Positions 35,347 to 43,487 of a stretch of 64,000 bases of DNA are shown here, in pieces (position 1 is the first letter of the stretch; each line of letters opens with the position of its first letter). The notes under the pieces are model-generated. The model searched no databases. It worked only from the letters and a program-made list of their open reading frames with translations, and was not told where the DNA came from. The stretch is from contig NZ_BMTF01000004.1 in NCBI RefSeq assembly GCF_014649535.1, positions 382,795 through 446,794 on the forward strand. Reading direction: 5' to 3'. Origin of the DNA: Streptomyces gelaticus. Lineage in GTDB: Bacteria; Actinomycetota; Actinomycetes; Streptomycetales; Streptomycetaceae. Position numbers and translations under genes: made by a program.

Positions 35347-35410
35347 GTCGTCAGACCGGGCCCACCCATAGAGGTCAGCCCGGCGGGGCCCATAATCGCC
35401 CGGACAGGCT

Positions 35411-36280
35411 CTAGCCGATTTCGGCGACCGCGGGTGCGATGCGCTCGGCGATCTGGTGGGTGAAGCTGACCGGGTGCCGGTCGGGCAGCACCTGGATCTC
35501 GCTGACGCCCAGGGCCGCGTACGCCTCGGCGTCGGCGAGGAACGCGGCCGGCTTGCCCAGCACCGGGCCGCTGTACATCACGGTCTTGGCGATGGCGTCG
35601 TAGTCGCGGTCCTCCGCGGCGCAGTGGGCGCGCAGCACGTCGAGCTTGTGGGCCACCTCCTCCTGGCCGGTGGCGAAGAGATTGCAGGCGTCCCCGTAGC
35701 GGGCGACCAGGAGCAGGGTCTTCTGCTCGCCCCCGCCGCCGATCATGATGGGCGGGTGCCCGCCGATCGGTTCCGGTACGCACAGCGTCTCGGCCAGCTG
35801 GTAGTGCCTGCCCCGGAACGGGCCGTTGTCGTCGCTCCACATCTGGAGGCAGATCCGGATGGTCTCCTCCAGCCGCTCGAACCGTTCGGCGACCGGGACC
35901 ACCGGCACCCCGAGCCCGTACTGCTCCCGTTCGTACCAGGAGGCGCCGATGCCCAGCCTGGCCCTGCCGCCCGACAGGACGTCGAGGCTGGTGACGATCT
36001 TCGCCAGCAGGCCGGGGTGCCGGTACATCACGCCGGTCACCATCAGGCCGAGCGTCATCCGCTGGCTCACCGCCGCCACGTAGCCGAGCGTGGTGTAGCC
36101 CTCCAGCATCGGTTCGTCGGCGACGCTCTGGCCGGTCTCCATCTGGAAGTAGTGGTCCATCACGGTGAAGGACGCGATCTCCGCCTGCTCGGCGATCCGC
36201 ACCGACTCCGCCAGCGTGGGCGCGATGAGCGCGGGGTCGGCCGGTGTCGAGTAGTTCCAGTAGTGCAGACCGAGCTGCAT
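35411..36280 (-). CDS. LLM-class F420-dependent oxidoreductase
   Basis: A 289-residue luciferase-like TIM-barrel enzyme. Features are LGLHYWNYS at the start, SFTVMDHYFQM, GLMVTGVMYRHPGLLAKIVTSLDVLSGGRARLGIGASWYEREQ and HPPIMIGGGGEQKTLLLVARYGD, all standard for the F420-dependent branch. It uses reduced deazaflavin F420 in a hydride transfer; the substrate is unknown. The ATG at 36280 is used. It is monocistronic in a region of gene debris. Confidence 0.93.
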   Translation of the reverse strand: MQLGLHYWNYSTPADPALIAPTLAESVRIAEQAEIASFTVMDHYFQMETGQSVADEPMLEGYTTLGYVAAVSQRMTLGLMVTGVMYRHPGLLAKIVTSLDVLSGGRARLGIGASWYEREQYGLGVPVVPVAERFERLEETIRICLQMWSDDNGPFRGRHYQLAETLCVPEPIGGHPPIMIGGGGEQKTLLLVARYGDACNLFATGQEEVAHKLDVLRAHCAAEDRDYDAIAKTVMYSGPVLGKPAAFLADAEAYAALGVSEIQVLPDRHPVSFTHQIAERIAPAVAEIG

Positions 36281-36387
36281 GCTCCCGCCTCCCGTCCGGC
36301 TCCGTCGGCCACCTTGCGCAGTCGGCTGTCACGCTACGCGGGGTGCCGGTCGTCGGCATGTCGGGCGACGGCACCTGCCCCGGAGCC

Positions 36388-36672
36388 TCACCCGGCCTGC
36401 GCGGAGTGTTCGTCCGCCTCCTTCACCATGTCGCGCACGACCTCCGCCAGGACCTCGTCGGCACCGTAAGCAATCAGGGGCTCCACGGCCGGGTCGGCCG
36501 CCCGACGGGCGGCCCGGTCGTCCTCACCGGGCAGGCTCCGGGCCATCCGCTCGGCACGTTCCGGGTCCCGCCCTCCCAGCCCGGCAGGGAGTCGGCGCAC
36601 TGCTCGGCCTCCTGGACGAGGTACCCGGCACGGCTCGGGCCGACCGGGTGGAGCGCGGCGGCGAGGTGCGCC
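36388..36672 (-). pseudogene. Frameshifted gene remnant
   Basis: On the minus strand one frame reads AHLAAALHPVGPSRAGYLVQEAEQCADSLPGWEGG and another continues DPERAERMARSLPGEDD...AADPAVEPLIAYGADEVLAEVVRDMVKEADEHSAQAG to a stop. Together they make a coherent helical C-terminal domain, broken by a single-base shift in the G-run near 36570. A stop lies just upstream of the first part. Family unknown. Confidence 0.45.
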
Positions 36673-36707
36673 GGCGTTCACGCCCGTTCCTCCACCACAC
36701 CCTCACC

Positions 36708-37499
36708 ATGCGACAGCGCACCTGCACCGACCGCGACGCCGTCCCCTCGCACTTCCTCGGGCAATGCAACTACGACAGCCAGGCATGGAACCTGCCCTCG
36801 CGCATCATCGTCCACCGTGCGAAGGTCGGCGGGCAGGCCGTCCGCGTCATCACCGACATGGTGGGCATGGGGCACTGCGAGGCGGTGGGCCGGCTCGACG
36901 CGGTCAAGAACGGCGGCCAACGCATCGACTACACCAACGCCACGGTGGACAAGACCCGTTCCGACGGCATGCGCCACGACATGAAGGCGGGCCGGCTCTG
37001 CACCGCCTCGTCCGAGTGCGGCGTCCACCACCTCAACGACCCGTCCCAGGGCAAGGGATACCACTACGCCCATTGGGCGCATCGCCCCGCGGACACATAC
37101 ACCGATCGTTCACCGCGACTCGGCACCACCGGCCGGTCACCTCAACCACCGTGTCTTCGTGGACCCGTTGATCGCCGAAGATCCCCTGCATGGACCGACT
37201 ACCTGAAGGGCGTCCGGGGCTACCCACCGGGCCCCGCCGCCACGGCCCTGCTGCCGATGGCCGGAGCGGCCGTCATCGCCTCCACCCAGGTCGCCGCCCG
37301 GCTCTGGCACCGGCTGGCGCCCCGCAGCCTGATCGTGCCGGGCCTGCTGCTGACGGCGGTCGGCCTGGCGGTCCTGACCGGTATCGACGCCGCGGCTCGT
37401 ACACCGCCCAGGCATGGCGCTGGGGGACGATGGGCGGCTGGGCCGCCTGGCTCCCAAGCAGTGACGAAGCCCGCCTGCCGCACCAACGATCAACCCTGA
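36708..37499 (+). CDS. Chimeric hypothetical ORF
   Basis: An open frame of 263 codons. The first about 130 residues (LGQCNYDSQAWNLPSRIIVHRAKV, VITDMVGMGHCEAVGRLDAV, GKGYHYAHWAHRPADTYT) have good third-position GC and look like part of a real protein, but I recognise no family. After about 37110 the sequence loses that character. It then runs into an internal piece of an MFS transporter and a low-complexity tail. I think it is a fusion of debris rather than a functional gene. No clear ribosome site precedes the ATG. Confidence 0.4.
   Translation: MRQRTCTDRDAVPSHFLGQCNYDSQAWNLPSRIIVHRAKVGGQAVRVITDMVGMGHCEAVGRLDAVKNGGQRIDYTNATVDKTRSDGMRHDMKAGRLCTASSECGVHHLNDPSQGKGYHYAHWAHRPADTYTDRSPRLGTTGRSPQPPCLRGPVDRRRSPAWTDYLKGVRGYPPGPAATALLPMAGAAVIASTQVAARLWHRLAPRSLIVPGLLLTAVGLAVLTGIDAAARTPPRHGAGGRWAAGPPGSQAVTKPACRTNDQP
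37190..37395 (+). pseudogene. Internal fragment of an MFS drug-efflux transporter
   Basis: In the frame of the chimeric ORF the segment contains TDYLKGVRGYPPGPAATALLPMAGAAVIASTQVAARLWHRLAPRSLIVPGLLLTAVGLAVLT. This matches two consecutive membrane helices of EmrB/QacA-type MFS exporters (YLQxVxGYSPxxAGxAxLPM... LVxRxGxRxLxVxGLxL). The rest of the about 14-helix transporter is absent. Confidence 0.6.
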
Positions 37500-37568
37500 G
37501 GCCCGAGTTGCGCGTCACTGGCACCGAGGGGGCAGCCCCTGCCCCTCGGTGACCTGGAGGCACAACGC

Positions 37569-38810
37569 ATGAGGCAACGGGCTGTACGTATCTCCGCACT
37601 CGCCCTGGCGGTGACCGCGGCCGTGGGAGCATCCGCATTCACCCCACCCGCACACGCGATGCAGTCATCGCACGCGGCGCGGTCGTCACCCGGCCACGAG
37701 GCGACCCGGGCCGCACTGCACGACCTGGTCGAGAAGGGCGGACTGCCCGGTGTCGCCGCCAAGGCCATGGACAGCAAGGGCAGTTGGTATGGATCGGCCG
37801 GTTACGCCGACACCGCCACCGGCCGCGAGCGCTCGCCCGGCGACCACTTCCGCGGGGCCAGCATCACCAAGACGTTCATCGCGACCGTCCTGCTCCAGCT
37901 GGAGGCGGAGGGGCGGCTGAGCCTCGACGACACGGTCGAGCACTGGCTGCCCGGCCTGGTGCGAGGCAACGGGTACGACGGCAGCCGGATCACCCTGCGC
38001 AGTCTGCTCAACCACACCAGCGGCATCGCCAACCACACCGCGGACCCCGAGTTCGTGCACAACGCCGCCGGCCCCGGCTTCCCCGAGCACCGGTACGACA
38101 CCCACACGCCCGAGGAACTGGTCGCGGTCGCGCTGAAGTACCCGCCGCTGCCCGATCCGGAGAAGGCGCCATCGTACTCGAACACCAACTTCGTGATTGC
38201 CGGAATGGTCATCGAGAAGGCGACGGGCCGCCCGTACGCGCAGGAGGTCACCCGCCGCATCGTCCGGCCACTGAAACTGCGCGGCACGTCCTTCCCCGGC
38301 ACGTCGCCCCGGATGCCGGACCCGCACCCCGTCGCGTACTCCCGCTTCCACGAGGAGGCCCCCGACGCCGAGATCCACGACGCCACCGAGCAGAACATGA
38401 CCTGGCTGGGCGCGTCCGGCGACATCATCTCCACCGCCGGAGACCTCAACCGTTTCCAACGTTCCCTGATGCGTGGCGAGTTGCTGCCGCCCGCACAGAT
38501 GAGGGAGATGCTCGACGAGGTGCCTTCGGGCGACGGGACCGGCTTCGGACTCGGGGTCGAGTTCGCGCAGCTGTCCTGCGGCGTGAAGGTGGTGGGCAAG
38601 AGCGGCCGTACGAACGGCTCCCTGTCCGCGATGGTCGGCACATCGGACGGGAAGCACCAGCTGACGTTCAACGTGAACGGCGACTGGCTGCGGGACGGAT
38701 CGCTCTACGTCAATGCGATCGAGGCGGAGTTCTGCGGCAGGGCGCCGAAGCCGGGTGCCGCCGACGCCCCGGGCATCGCCGACGTTCCGGATTTCGTCAA
38801 CTGGCCGTAG
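37569..38810 (+). CDS. Secreted serine hydrolase of the class C beta-lactamase/DD-peptidase family
   Basis: A 413-residue exported protein with a signal peptide (about 1-30, AHA cleavage). The catalytic Ser98-x-x-Lys101 (SITK), Tyr203-Ser-Asn (YSN) and a third KSG-type motif in VVGKSGRTNGS are all present, so it should be active. The family includes D-alanyl-D-alanine carboxypeptidases, esterases and beta-lactamases; sequence alone does not separate them. The ATG at 37569 has TGGAGG about 10 bases upstream. Confidence 0.92.
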   Translation: MRQRAVRISALALAVTAAVGASAFTPPAHAMQSSHAARSSPGHEATRAALHDLVEKGGLPGVAAKAMDSKGSWYGSAGYADTATGRERSPGDHFRGASITKTFIATVLLQLEAEGRLSLDDTVEHWLPGLVRGNGYDGSRITLRSLLNHTSGIANHTADPEFVHNAAGPGFPEHRYDTHTPEELVAVALKYPPLPDPEKAPSYSNTNFVIAGMVIEKATGRPYAQEVTRRIVRPLKLRGTSFPGTSPRMPDPHPVAYSRFHEEAPDAEIHDATEQNMTWLGASGDIISTAGDLNRFQRSLMRGELLPPAQMREMLDEVPSGDGTGFGLGVEFAQLSCGVKVVGKSGRTNGSLSAMVGTSDGKHQLTFNVNGDWLRDGSLYVNAIEAEFCGRAPKPGAADAPGIADVPDFVNWP

Positions 38811-38940
38811 CTACACCGGAATCCACCGCTTCGGCGTGCCGCATGACCGACGGGACCGCCGGGCGCCCGGCGCCCGGCGGTCCCGCGACTGCCCCGGCGA
38901 CTGCCCTGCGGCTGCCCTGCGGCTGCCCTGCGGCTGTCCC

Positions 38941-40146
38941 TCACTGGACCCATGGGACGTCCTTGACGAACACGAGGCCGTCGCTGTCCGCCAGGTGGGC
39001 CGGGTCGAGCGGGGCGTAGCCGAACCAGGGGGACACACGGGGCGCGGGCAGCGCGTCCCCGAGGGCAGTGGCCAGCCGGCCGGCGTCGATGACGTATCGG
39101 TCCTCCGGGAGCGCGCACAGGAGTCCTTCGAGGGTGTCCGGCGGCGGGGTGTCCACGCCTTGGTGCCGGATCGTGCCGAGGACCGTGGCCACGAAGGCGT
39201 ACTCCGCGCCGAGCCGGGTGTTCACCAGCGCGCCGGCGCTCCACCACTCCAGCGGCATCCCGTCCATCCGTATCGTGCTCTTCTCCCGCTGGAGATGGGC
39301 GTTGTGGGCGTGGGCCAGTACAGGGCCCCGTTCGGCGAGAGCGAGGAGGTTGTGGGCCATCATCTGGGCCCGCAGGCCCACCAGCCGGGTCAGGCGGGCC
39401 GGGGAGGTGCTGGCCATCCAGTAGTGGTAGCGCAGCAGGCCGATCGCGGTGCGCCCGTACAGTAGCGCCCGGTCCCGGTCCTCCCGCGGGCTCTCCGTGA
39501 TCAGCTGCGGCGTCTGCGCGTCGAGCAGCGCCACCAGATCGTCGGCGAGCAGCCGCAGTCGACCGGCGTCGGCCGACTGCCCCACGGACCGGGACGGGTC
39601 CCTCATCGCGGCGGGCTCGGTCCACCGGTCGTCCGCGCCGAGCAGGCGGTCGAGCGTCTCCGCGGTACAGGGGAGCAGGTCCGCGTCCACCTGGTCCGCG
39701 AGGTAGCCGTGGAGTGCGGTGAGGGCCTGTCGGGGGCTCGCGGCGGCGGTGATCTCCAGCGGGCCGTCGAAGCCGGCGAAGCGGACCCGCTCGGACTCGG
39801 GCCGCCCGTCGTTGTGGGCCCGCATCCACCGTACGAGTTCGCGGTTGGCCGCAAAGGCGCCCCAGCCGTGGCTGAAGCCGTGCTCCATGACGTCGTCGAG
39901 AGTGCCCGTGCCCGAGGTGACGTAGTCGTCCACGGCCCGGCCCATCATGCAGTCGCTCTCGATCGTGATGGTCCGGTAGCCCTCCTGCTCGACGAGCTGC
40001 CGGAAGAGCTCGTTGCGCAGTTCGAGCAGAGTGTCCTCGCCGTGGGTGGGCTCGCCCAGGGCGAGCACCCGGGGCCGGGCCGGGAGCAGCCTCATGACGG
40101 CGGCAGCATCGACGGCATGGGCGGTGTCCTTGATGTCGGTAGCCAT
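38941..40146 (-). CDS. Erythromycin esterase family protein
   Basis: A 401-residue Ere-like enzyme. It has the characteristic N-terminal VLALGEPTHGEDTLLELRNELFRQLV, then TITIESDCMMGRAVDDYV, and the late motif PVLAHAHNAHLQR with catalytic/metal histidines. Known family members hydrolyse the macrolactone ring of 14-membered macrolides, but many Streptomyces homologues have no tested activity. It is divergent from a double-MerR regulator, with a dyad operator at its start codon, so expression is probably induced by a ligand. Confidence 0.93.
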   Translation of the reverse strand: MATDIKDTAHAVDAAAVMRLLPARPRVLALGEPTHGEDTLLELRNELFRQLVEQEGYRTITIESDCMMGRAVDDYVTSGTGTLDDVMEHGFSHGWGAFAANRELVRWMRAHNDGRPESERVRFAGFDGPLEITAAASPRQALTALHGYLADQVDADLLPCTAETLDRLLGADDRWTEPAAMRDPSRSVGQSADAGRLRLLADDLVALLDAQTPQLITESPREDRDRALLYGRTAIGLLRYHYWMASTSPARLTRLVGLRAQMMAHNLLALAERGPVLAHAHNAHLQREKSTIRMDGMPLEWWSAGALVNTRLGAEYAFVATVLGTIRHQGVDTPPPDTLEGLLCALPEDRYVIDAGRLATALGDALPAPRVSPWFGYAPLDPAHLADSDGLVFVKDVPWVQ

Positions 40147-40149
40147 GCC

Positions 40150-40167
40150 TTCAACGCTATCGTTGAA
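40150..40167. promoter_or_regulatory. Dyad operator between the erythromycin esterase gene and its regulator
   Basis: TTCAACG-CTAT-CGTTGAA is a perfect 7-bp inverted repeat with a 4-base spacer (40150-40167), right at the esterase start and 38 bases before the regulator start. A further GGTTGAA half-site follows at 40173-40179. It is the likely site of the divergent MerR-type regulator. Confidence 0.65.
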
Positions 40168-40204
40168 CCTTCGGTTGAAACTTTTCCACGATATCGGCAG
40201 GACA

Positions 40205-40972
40205 ATGGGGGGAAACCTTCAAAACGGTGAGCGGCTCCGGCCGGTCGATCTGGCGCGTGCGCACGGCCTGTCCACGCAGGCGGTCAGGAACTACGAGGAG
40301 GCCGGCATCCTTCCCGCCGCCGGCCGCACGCCCCACGGCTACCGCACCTACACCTCGCTGCACGCGGGGGCCCTGCGCGCCTTCCTCGCCCTGGTCCCCG
40401 GCCACGGCCACCGGACGGCGACGTCGATCATGCGGGCGGTGAACGAGGGCGCCGTCGACGAGGCCCTGCACCTCGTCGACGAGAGCCACGCCCAGCTCTT
40501 GGACGACCGGCAGACCCTCCGGGCCGTGGAACGCGCCCTCCGCGACCTGGACCTCGGAGAGGCGCCCGACCCGGGTACGGCGTCCGGGTCCGGGTCAGAT
40601 CCCACTACCGGGACCGTTCCCGGATCCGGCGGGACCTTCATCGGGCCGCTGGCAAGGAACCTCGGCATCCGGCCCGCGACACTGCGCAAGTGGGAGGGCG
40701 CCGGACTGGTGCACCCGCGCCGCGACCCACGGACCGGGTACCGCGTCTACGACGAGGCCGACGTACGCGATGCCCGACTGTCCCACCAGCTCAGGCGGGG
40801 CGGCTACCTGTTGGAGCAGATCGCCCCGCTGATCGCCCAAGTGCGCGCGGCGGGCGGCCCGGAGCCACTGGAGGCCACCCTGCGCAACTGGCACGACCGG
40901 CTGTCCGCCCGAGGGCGCGCGATGCTGGCCGGGGCCGCCGAGCTGGAGGCGTACCTCCGCGAACGCGGATGA
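40205..40972 (+). CDS. Double-MerR (TioE-like) transcriptional regulator
   Basis: A 255-residue protein with two MerR-type winged-helix modules: residues about 12-80 (RPVDLARAHGLSTQAVRNYEEAGILPAAGRTPHGYRTY) and about 138-215 (FIGPLARNLGIRPATLRKWEGAGLVHPRRDPRTGYRVYDEADVRD). They are joined by a Gly/Ser/Pro/Asp linker. This tandem arrangement matches TioE-family regulators. It is divergent from the erythromycin esterase gene and probably controls it. The ATG at 40205 fits the domain boundary. Confidence 0.9.
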   Translation: MGGNLQNGERLRPVDLARAHGLSTQAVRNYEEAGILPAAGRTPHGYRTYTSLHAGALRAFLALVPGHGHRTATSIMRAVNEGAVDEALHLVDESHAQLLDDRQTLRAVERALRDLDLGEAPDPGTASGSGSDPTTGTVPGSGGTFIGPLARNLGIRPATLRKWEGAGLVHPRRDPRTGYRVYDEADVRDARLSHQLRRGGYLLEQIAPLIAQVRAAGGPEPLEATLRNWHDRLSARGRAMLAGAAELEAYLRERG

Positions 40973-41205
40973 GCAACCGGCAAGCACAGAGCTGACCGAG
41001 CCGATCCCCCAGTCGACCGAGCCGAACCCGGCTGATCGAGCTGATCCGGTCCGAGCCGATGATTTTCCTGCCGGTCCGCAGTCTGTAGGTAAGTAAGCAA
41101 TAGTTGGCGCGGCGCAGCCGAGAACCGAAGCCGGTGGAAGAAGATCGGAGCGGTCACCGGCCGAACCTGCTGCCGCACCACCCACGTGAAACGAGGAGTC
41201 CTCAG

Positions 41206-41778
41206 ATGCGTACCTTGATCAGCACCGCCTTCGTCTCACTCGACGGCGTAGTGGAGGCCCCGGGAGGGGAATCCGGATACCGGAACGCGGGATGGACCTT
41301 CAAGGACATCGAGTTCGTCCCGGAGGCCTTCGAGATCAAGGGCCGTGAGCAGCAGGAAGCCGCCGCGCTGATGATGGGCCGGGTCAGCTACGAGGCGTTC
41401 AGCCCCGTCTGGCCGGACATGGCGGAATTCACCGACTACAAGTCGATGCCGAAGTACGTCGTCTCCACCACCCTCGCCGAGGACGGCCTGGTCTCCAACT
41501 GGGGCGAGACCACGATCCTGCGCTCGCTCGACGAGGTCGCCGCCCTGAAGGAGACCGAGGGCGGCCCGATCATCGTCCACGGCAGCGCCACTCTCAACCG
41601 CGCCCTCTCGGACGCCGGCCTGATCGACCGCTACCACCTCCTGGTCTTCCCCCTCCTCCTTGGCGCGGGCAAGCGCCTGTTCAGCGACACGGACAAGGAC
41701 ACCCAGAAGCTGAAGCTCGTCGAGCACGAGGCGTACTCCAACGGCCTCCAGAAGAACGTCTTCGACGTCGTCCACTGA
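41206..41778 (+). CDS. Dihydrofolate reductase-like (RibD C-terminal domain) protein
   Basis: A 190-residue enzyme with the RibD_C fold: STAFVSLDGVVEAPGG at the start, the MMGRVSYEAFSPVWP substrate-loop region, KYVVSTTLAEDGL, GGPIIVHGSATLNRAL and VFPLLLGAGKRLF. It uses NADPH to reduce an unknown substrate; members are common in actinobacterial accessory regions. The ATG at 41206 has ACGAGGAG upstream. Confidence 0.92.
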   Translation: MRTLISTAFVSLDGVVEAPGGESGYRNAGWTFKDIEFVPEAFEIKGREQQEAAALMMGRVSYEAFSPVWPDMAEFTDYKSMPKYVVSTTLAEDGLVSNWGETTILRSLDEVAALKETEGGPIIVHGSATLNRALSDAGLIDRYHLLVFPLLLGAGKRLFSDTDKDTQKLKLVEHEAYSNGLQKNVFDVVH

Positions 41779-41831
41779 GCCCTCCCACCCAACCCCGGGC
41801 CGCGCCGGGCCTTGTGTGGTGTCATGGCTCT

Positions 41832-42224
41832 GTGAACCGTGCCGTGGAGGAGACCAACCGCCGGATGCTCAGGGCCCGGGACGCGATGGACCGCGCCTAT
41901 GCGCAGCCGCTGGACGTCCCGGCCCTGGCGCGCATCGCGCATGTGTCCCCGGCGCACTTCACACGCACCTTCCGGGCCACGTTCGGCGAGACGCCCCACC
42001 GCTACCTGCAACGCCGCCGCGTCGAACGCGCGATGTTCCTCCTGCGGGAGACCGACCGAAGCATCACGGACATCTGCTACGAGGTCGGCTTCGGCAGCCC
42101 GGGGACGTTCAGCCGCACGTTCCATGACATCGTCGGCCGGTCGCCGAGAACGTACCGCAAGGAAGCGACGGCCACGGGCGTCCCGACGTGCTTCACCATG
42201 GCATGGATGCGGCCGAGTAGCTGA
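41832..42224 (+). CDS. Short AraC-family regulator
   Basis: A 130-residue protein made almost only of the two-helix-turn-helix AraC DNA-binding domain (LDVPALARIAHVSPAHFTRTFRATFGETPHRYLQRRRVERAMFLLRETDRSITDICYEVGFGSPGTFSRTF). It has no separate sensor domain. It precedes a VOC-family gene by 48 bp on the same strand, a pairing that recurs in Streptomyces and suggests it controls that gene. GTG at 41832 is chosen; starts slightly upstream are possible. Confidence 0.88.
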   Translation: MNRAVEETNRRMLRARDAMDRAYAQPLDVPALARIAHVSPAHFTRTFRATFGETPHRYLQRRRVERAMFLLRETDRSITDICYEVGFGSPGTFSRTFHDIVGRSPRTYRKEATATGVPTCFTMAWMRPSS

Positions 42225-42272
42225 GCAGATTTGGATAAGTTTTCTTCGAGCGCGCCCCGTAGCGTGATGCAC

Positions 42273-42683
42273 ATGTTCAACGCCATCACGCAATCGCAGA
42301 TTTACGTCCTCGACCAGGACGAGGCCCTCGACTTCTACGTCGGCAAGCTCGGCCTGGAGGTCAGCGCCGATGTGGACATGGGCTTCATGCGCTGGCTGAC
42401 CGTCAGCATCCCCGGCCACCCCGAGCGCCAGATCATGCTGGAGAAGCCGGGCGCCCCGGCCCTGTCCGAGGAAACGGCCCAGCAGGTACGGGAGTTGGTC
42501 ACCAAGGGCGCCATGGGCGGCTGGCTCATCTTCAACACGGACGACTGCCGCAAGACGTACGAGACGCTGCTCGCCCGGGGCGTCGAGTTCACCGAGGAGC
42601 CCACCGACCGCCCGTACGGAACCGACTGCGGCCTGCGCGACCCGTTCGGCAACCGCATCCGCTTCACCGAGCCGAAGGCCTGA
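42273..42683 (+). CDS. VOC (glyoxalase/bleomycin-resistance fold) protein
   Basis: A 136-residue protein with the paired beta-alpha-beta modules of the VOC fold: SQIYVLDQDEALDFYVGKLGLEVSADVDMGFMRWLTVSIPG and the C-terminal GLRDPFGNRIRFTEP. Metal ligands usual for the family are in these motifs. It may be a dioxygenase, glyoxalase or binding protein. It is probably co-regulated with the preceding AraC gene. ATGs at 42267 and 42273 are both possible. Confidence 0.9.
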   Translation: MFNAITQSQIYVLDQDEALDFYVGKLGLEVSADVDMGFMRWLTVSIPGHPERQIMLEKPGAPALSEETAQQVRELVTKGAMGGWLIFNTDDCRKTYETLLARGVEFTEEPTDRPYGTDCGLRDPFGNRIRFTEPKA

Positions 42684-42701
42684 GCACATTCCCGATCGCG
42701 C

Positions 42702-42737
42702 AGCGGGGGCCGGAGCGAGGACGCTTCGGCCCCCGCT
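42702..42737 (+). terminator. Terminator after the VOC gene
   Basis: A 16-bp stem with one G-U wobble (42702-42717 with 42722-42737) and a 4-base loop, 19 bases past the stop codon. Confidence 0.8.
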
Positions 42738-42874
42738 CGCGCGTCCCGCCCGGCTGTCAGCGGGGCAGCACCACCCCCGACATGGTTGCCGCGTGAGGCG
42801 TGAGCGCTCACTGACGCCCCACGCGCCACCCCAGTCGATCGTCGACCAGCCCAGTCGTCGACCAGCCCATCGTG

Positions 42875-43333
42875 CTACGGCGCTGTGTCATCGGCCACGC
42901 GGCGAGTCACGCCTTCGCAGTCTCGATCCGCAGGTTCGTCCTGTTCAGGAATGACCGCTACCGCGTCGATCTCCACGAGCGCGCCCGGGCGAGCGTGTCC
43001 TGCGGTGGAAACAACCGTGATGGCTGTGCGGTGATCGCCCCACACCGATCGCGACGCCGCGTATCCCACCTGTGCGTCGACCCCGTTGACAAGATAGATG
43101 TTGAGTTTGGCGACATGCTCGGGACCGGTGCCCGCGGCAGCAAGCACAGTCAGCACGTTGCGCATCGCCTGAGCTGTCTGCGCCTCAATACCGTCGAGCA
43201 GGTTTCCGGTGCTGTCGGTGCCGAGCTGGCCACCGACATGGAGCATCCGGCCGGCGGGGGTGATCACGCCCTGGGTGAAGGCAGGGTTGTGGTGGAGCTC
43301 TTCAGGGTCGAGGTGTGTCGTCTTCACGGTCAT
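42875..43333 (-). CDS. RidA family (YjgF/YER057c) protein
   Basis: A 152-residue protein with the RidA fold: HNPAFTQGVITPAGRMLHVGGQLGTDSTGNLLDGIEAQTAQAMRNVLTVLAAAG and the C-terminal RSVWGDHRTAITVVSTAGHARPGALVEIDAVAVI. Classical RidA proteins deaminate reactive enamine/imine intermediates. The key Arg near the C-terminus in this subgroup is not obvious, so it may belong to a non-archetypal clade. The ATG at 43333 has GGGAGAG upstream. It is divergent from a WYL regulator. Confidence 0.9.
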   Translation of the reverse strand: MTVKTTHLDPEELHHNPAFTQGVITPAGRMLHVGGQLGTDSTGNLLDGIEAQTAQAMRNVLTVLAAAGTGPEHVAKLNIYLVNGVDAQVGYAASRSVWGDHRTAITVVSTAGHARPGALVEIDAVAVIPEQDEPADRDCEGVTRRVADDTAP

Positions 43334-43487
43334 GAGTCTCTCCCGAGAGGTGCCGGGTTTTGTGTGCACGTAGAGGCGCGCTGCTCTCGCAGCGTCCGGT
43401 TCACATCGAGTTCGTCTGCTTCCATGGCCCCACCGTGACACCCATGGCGGACAGGACCGGTCCGCTTTCTCTGGCAACGTGGGCGGC

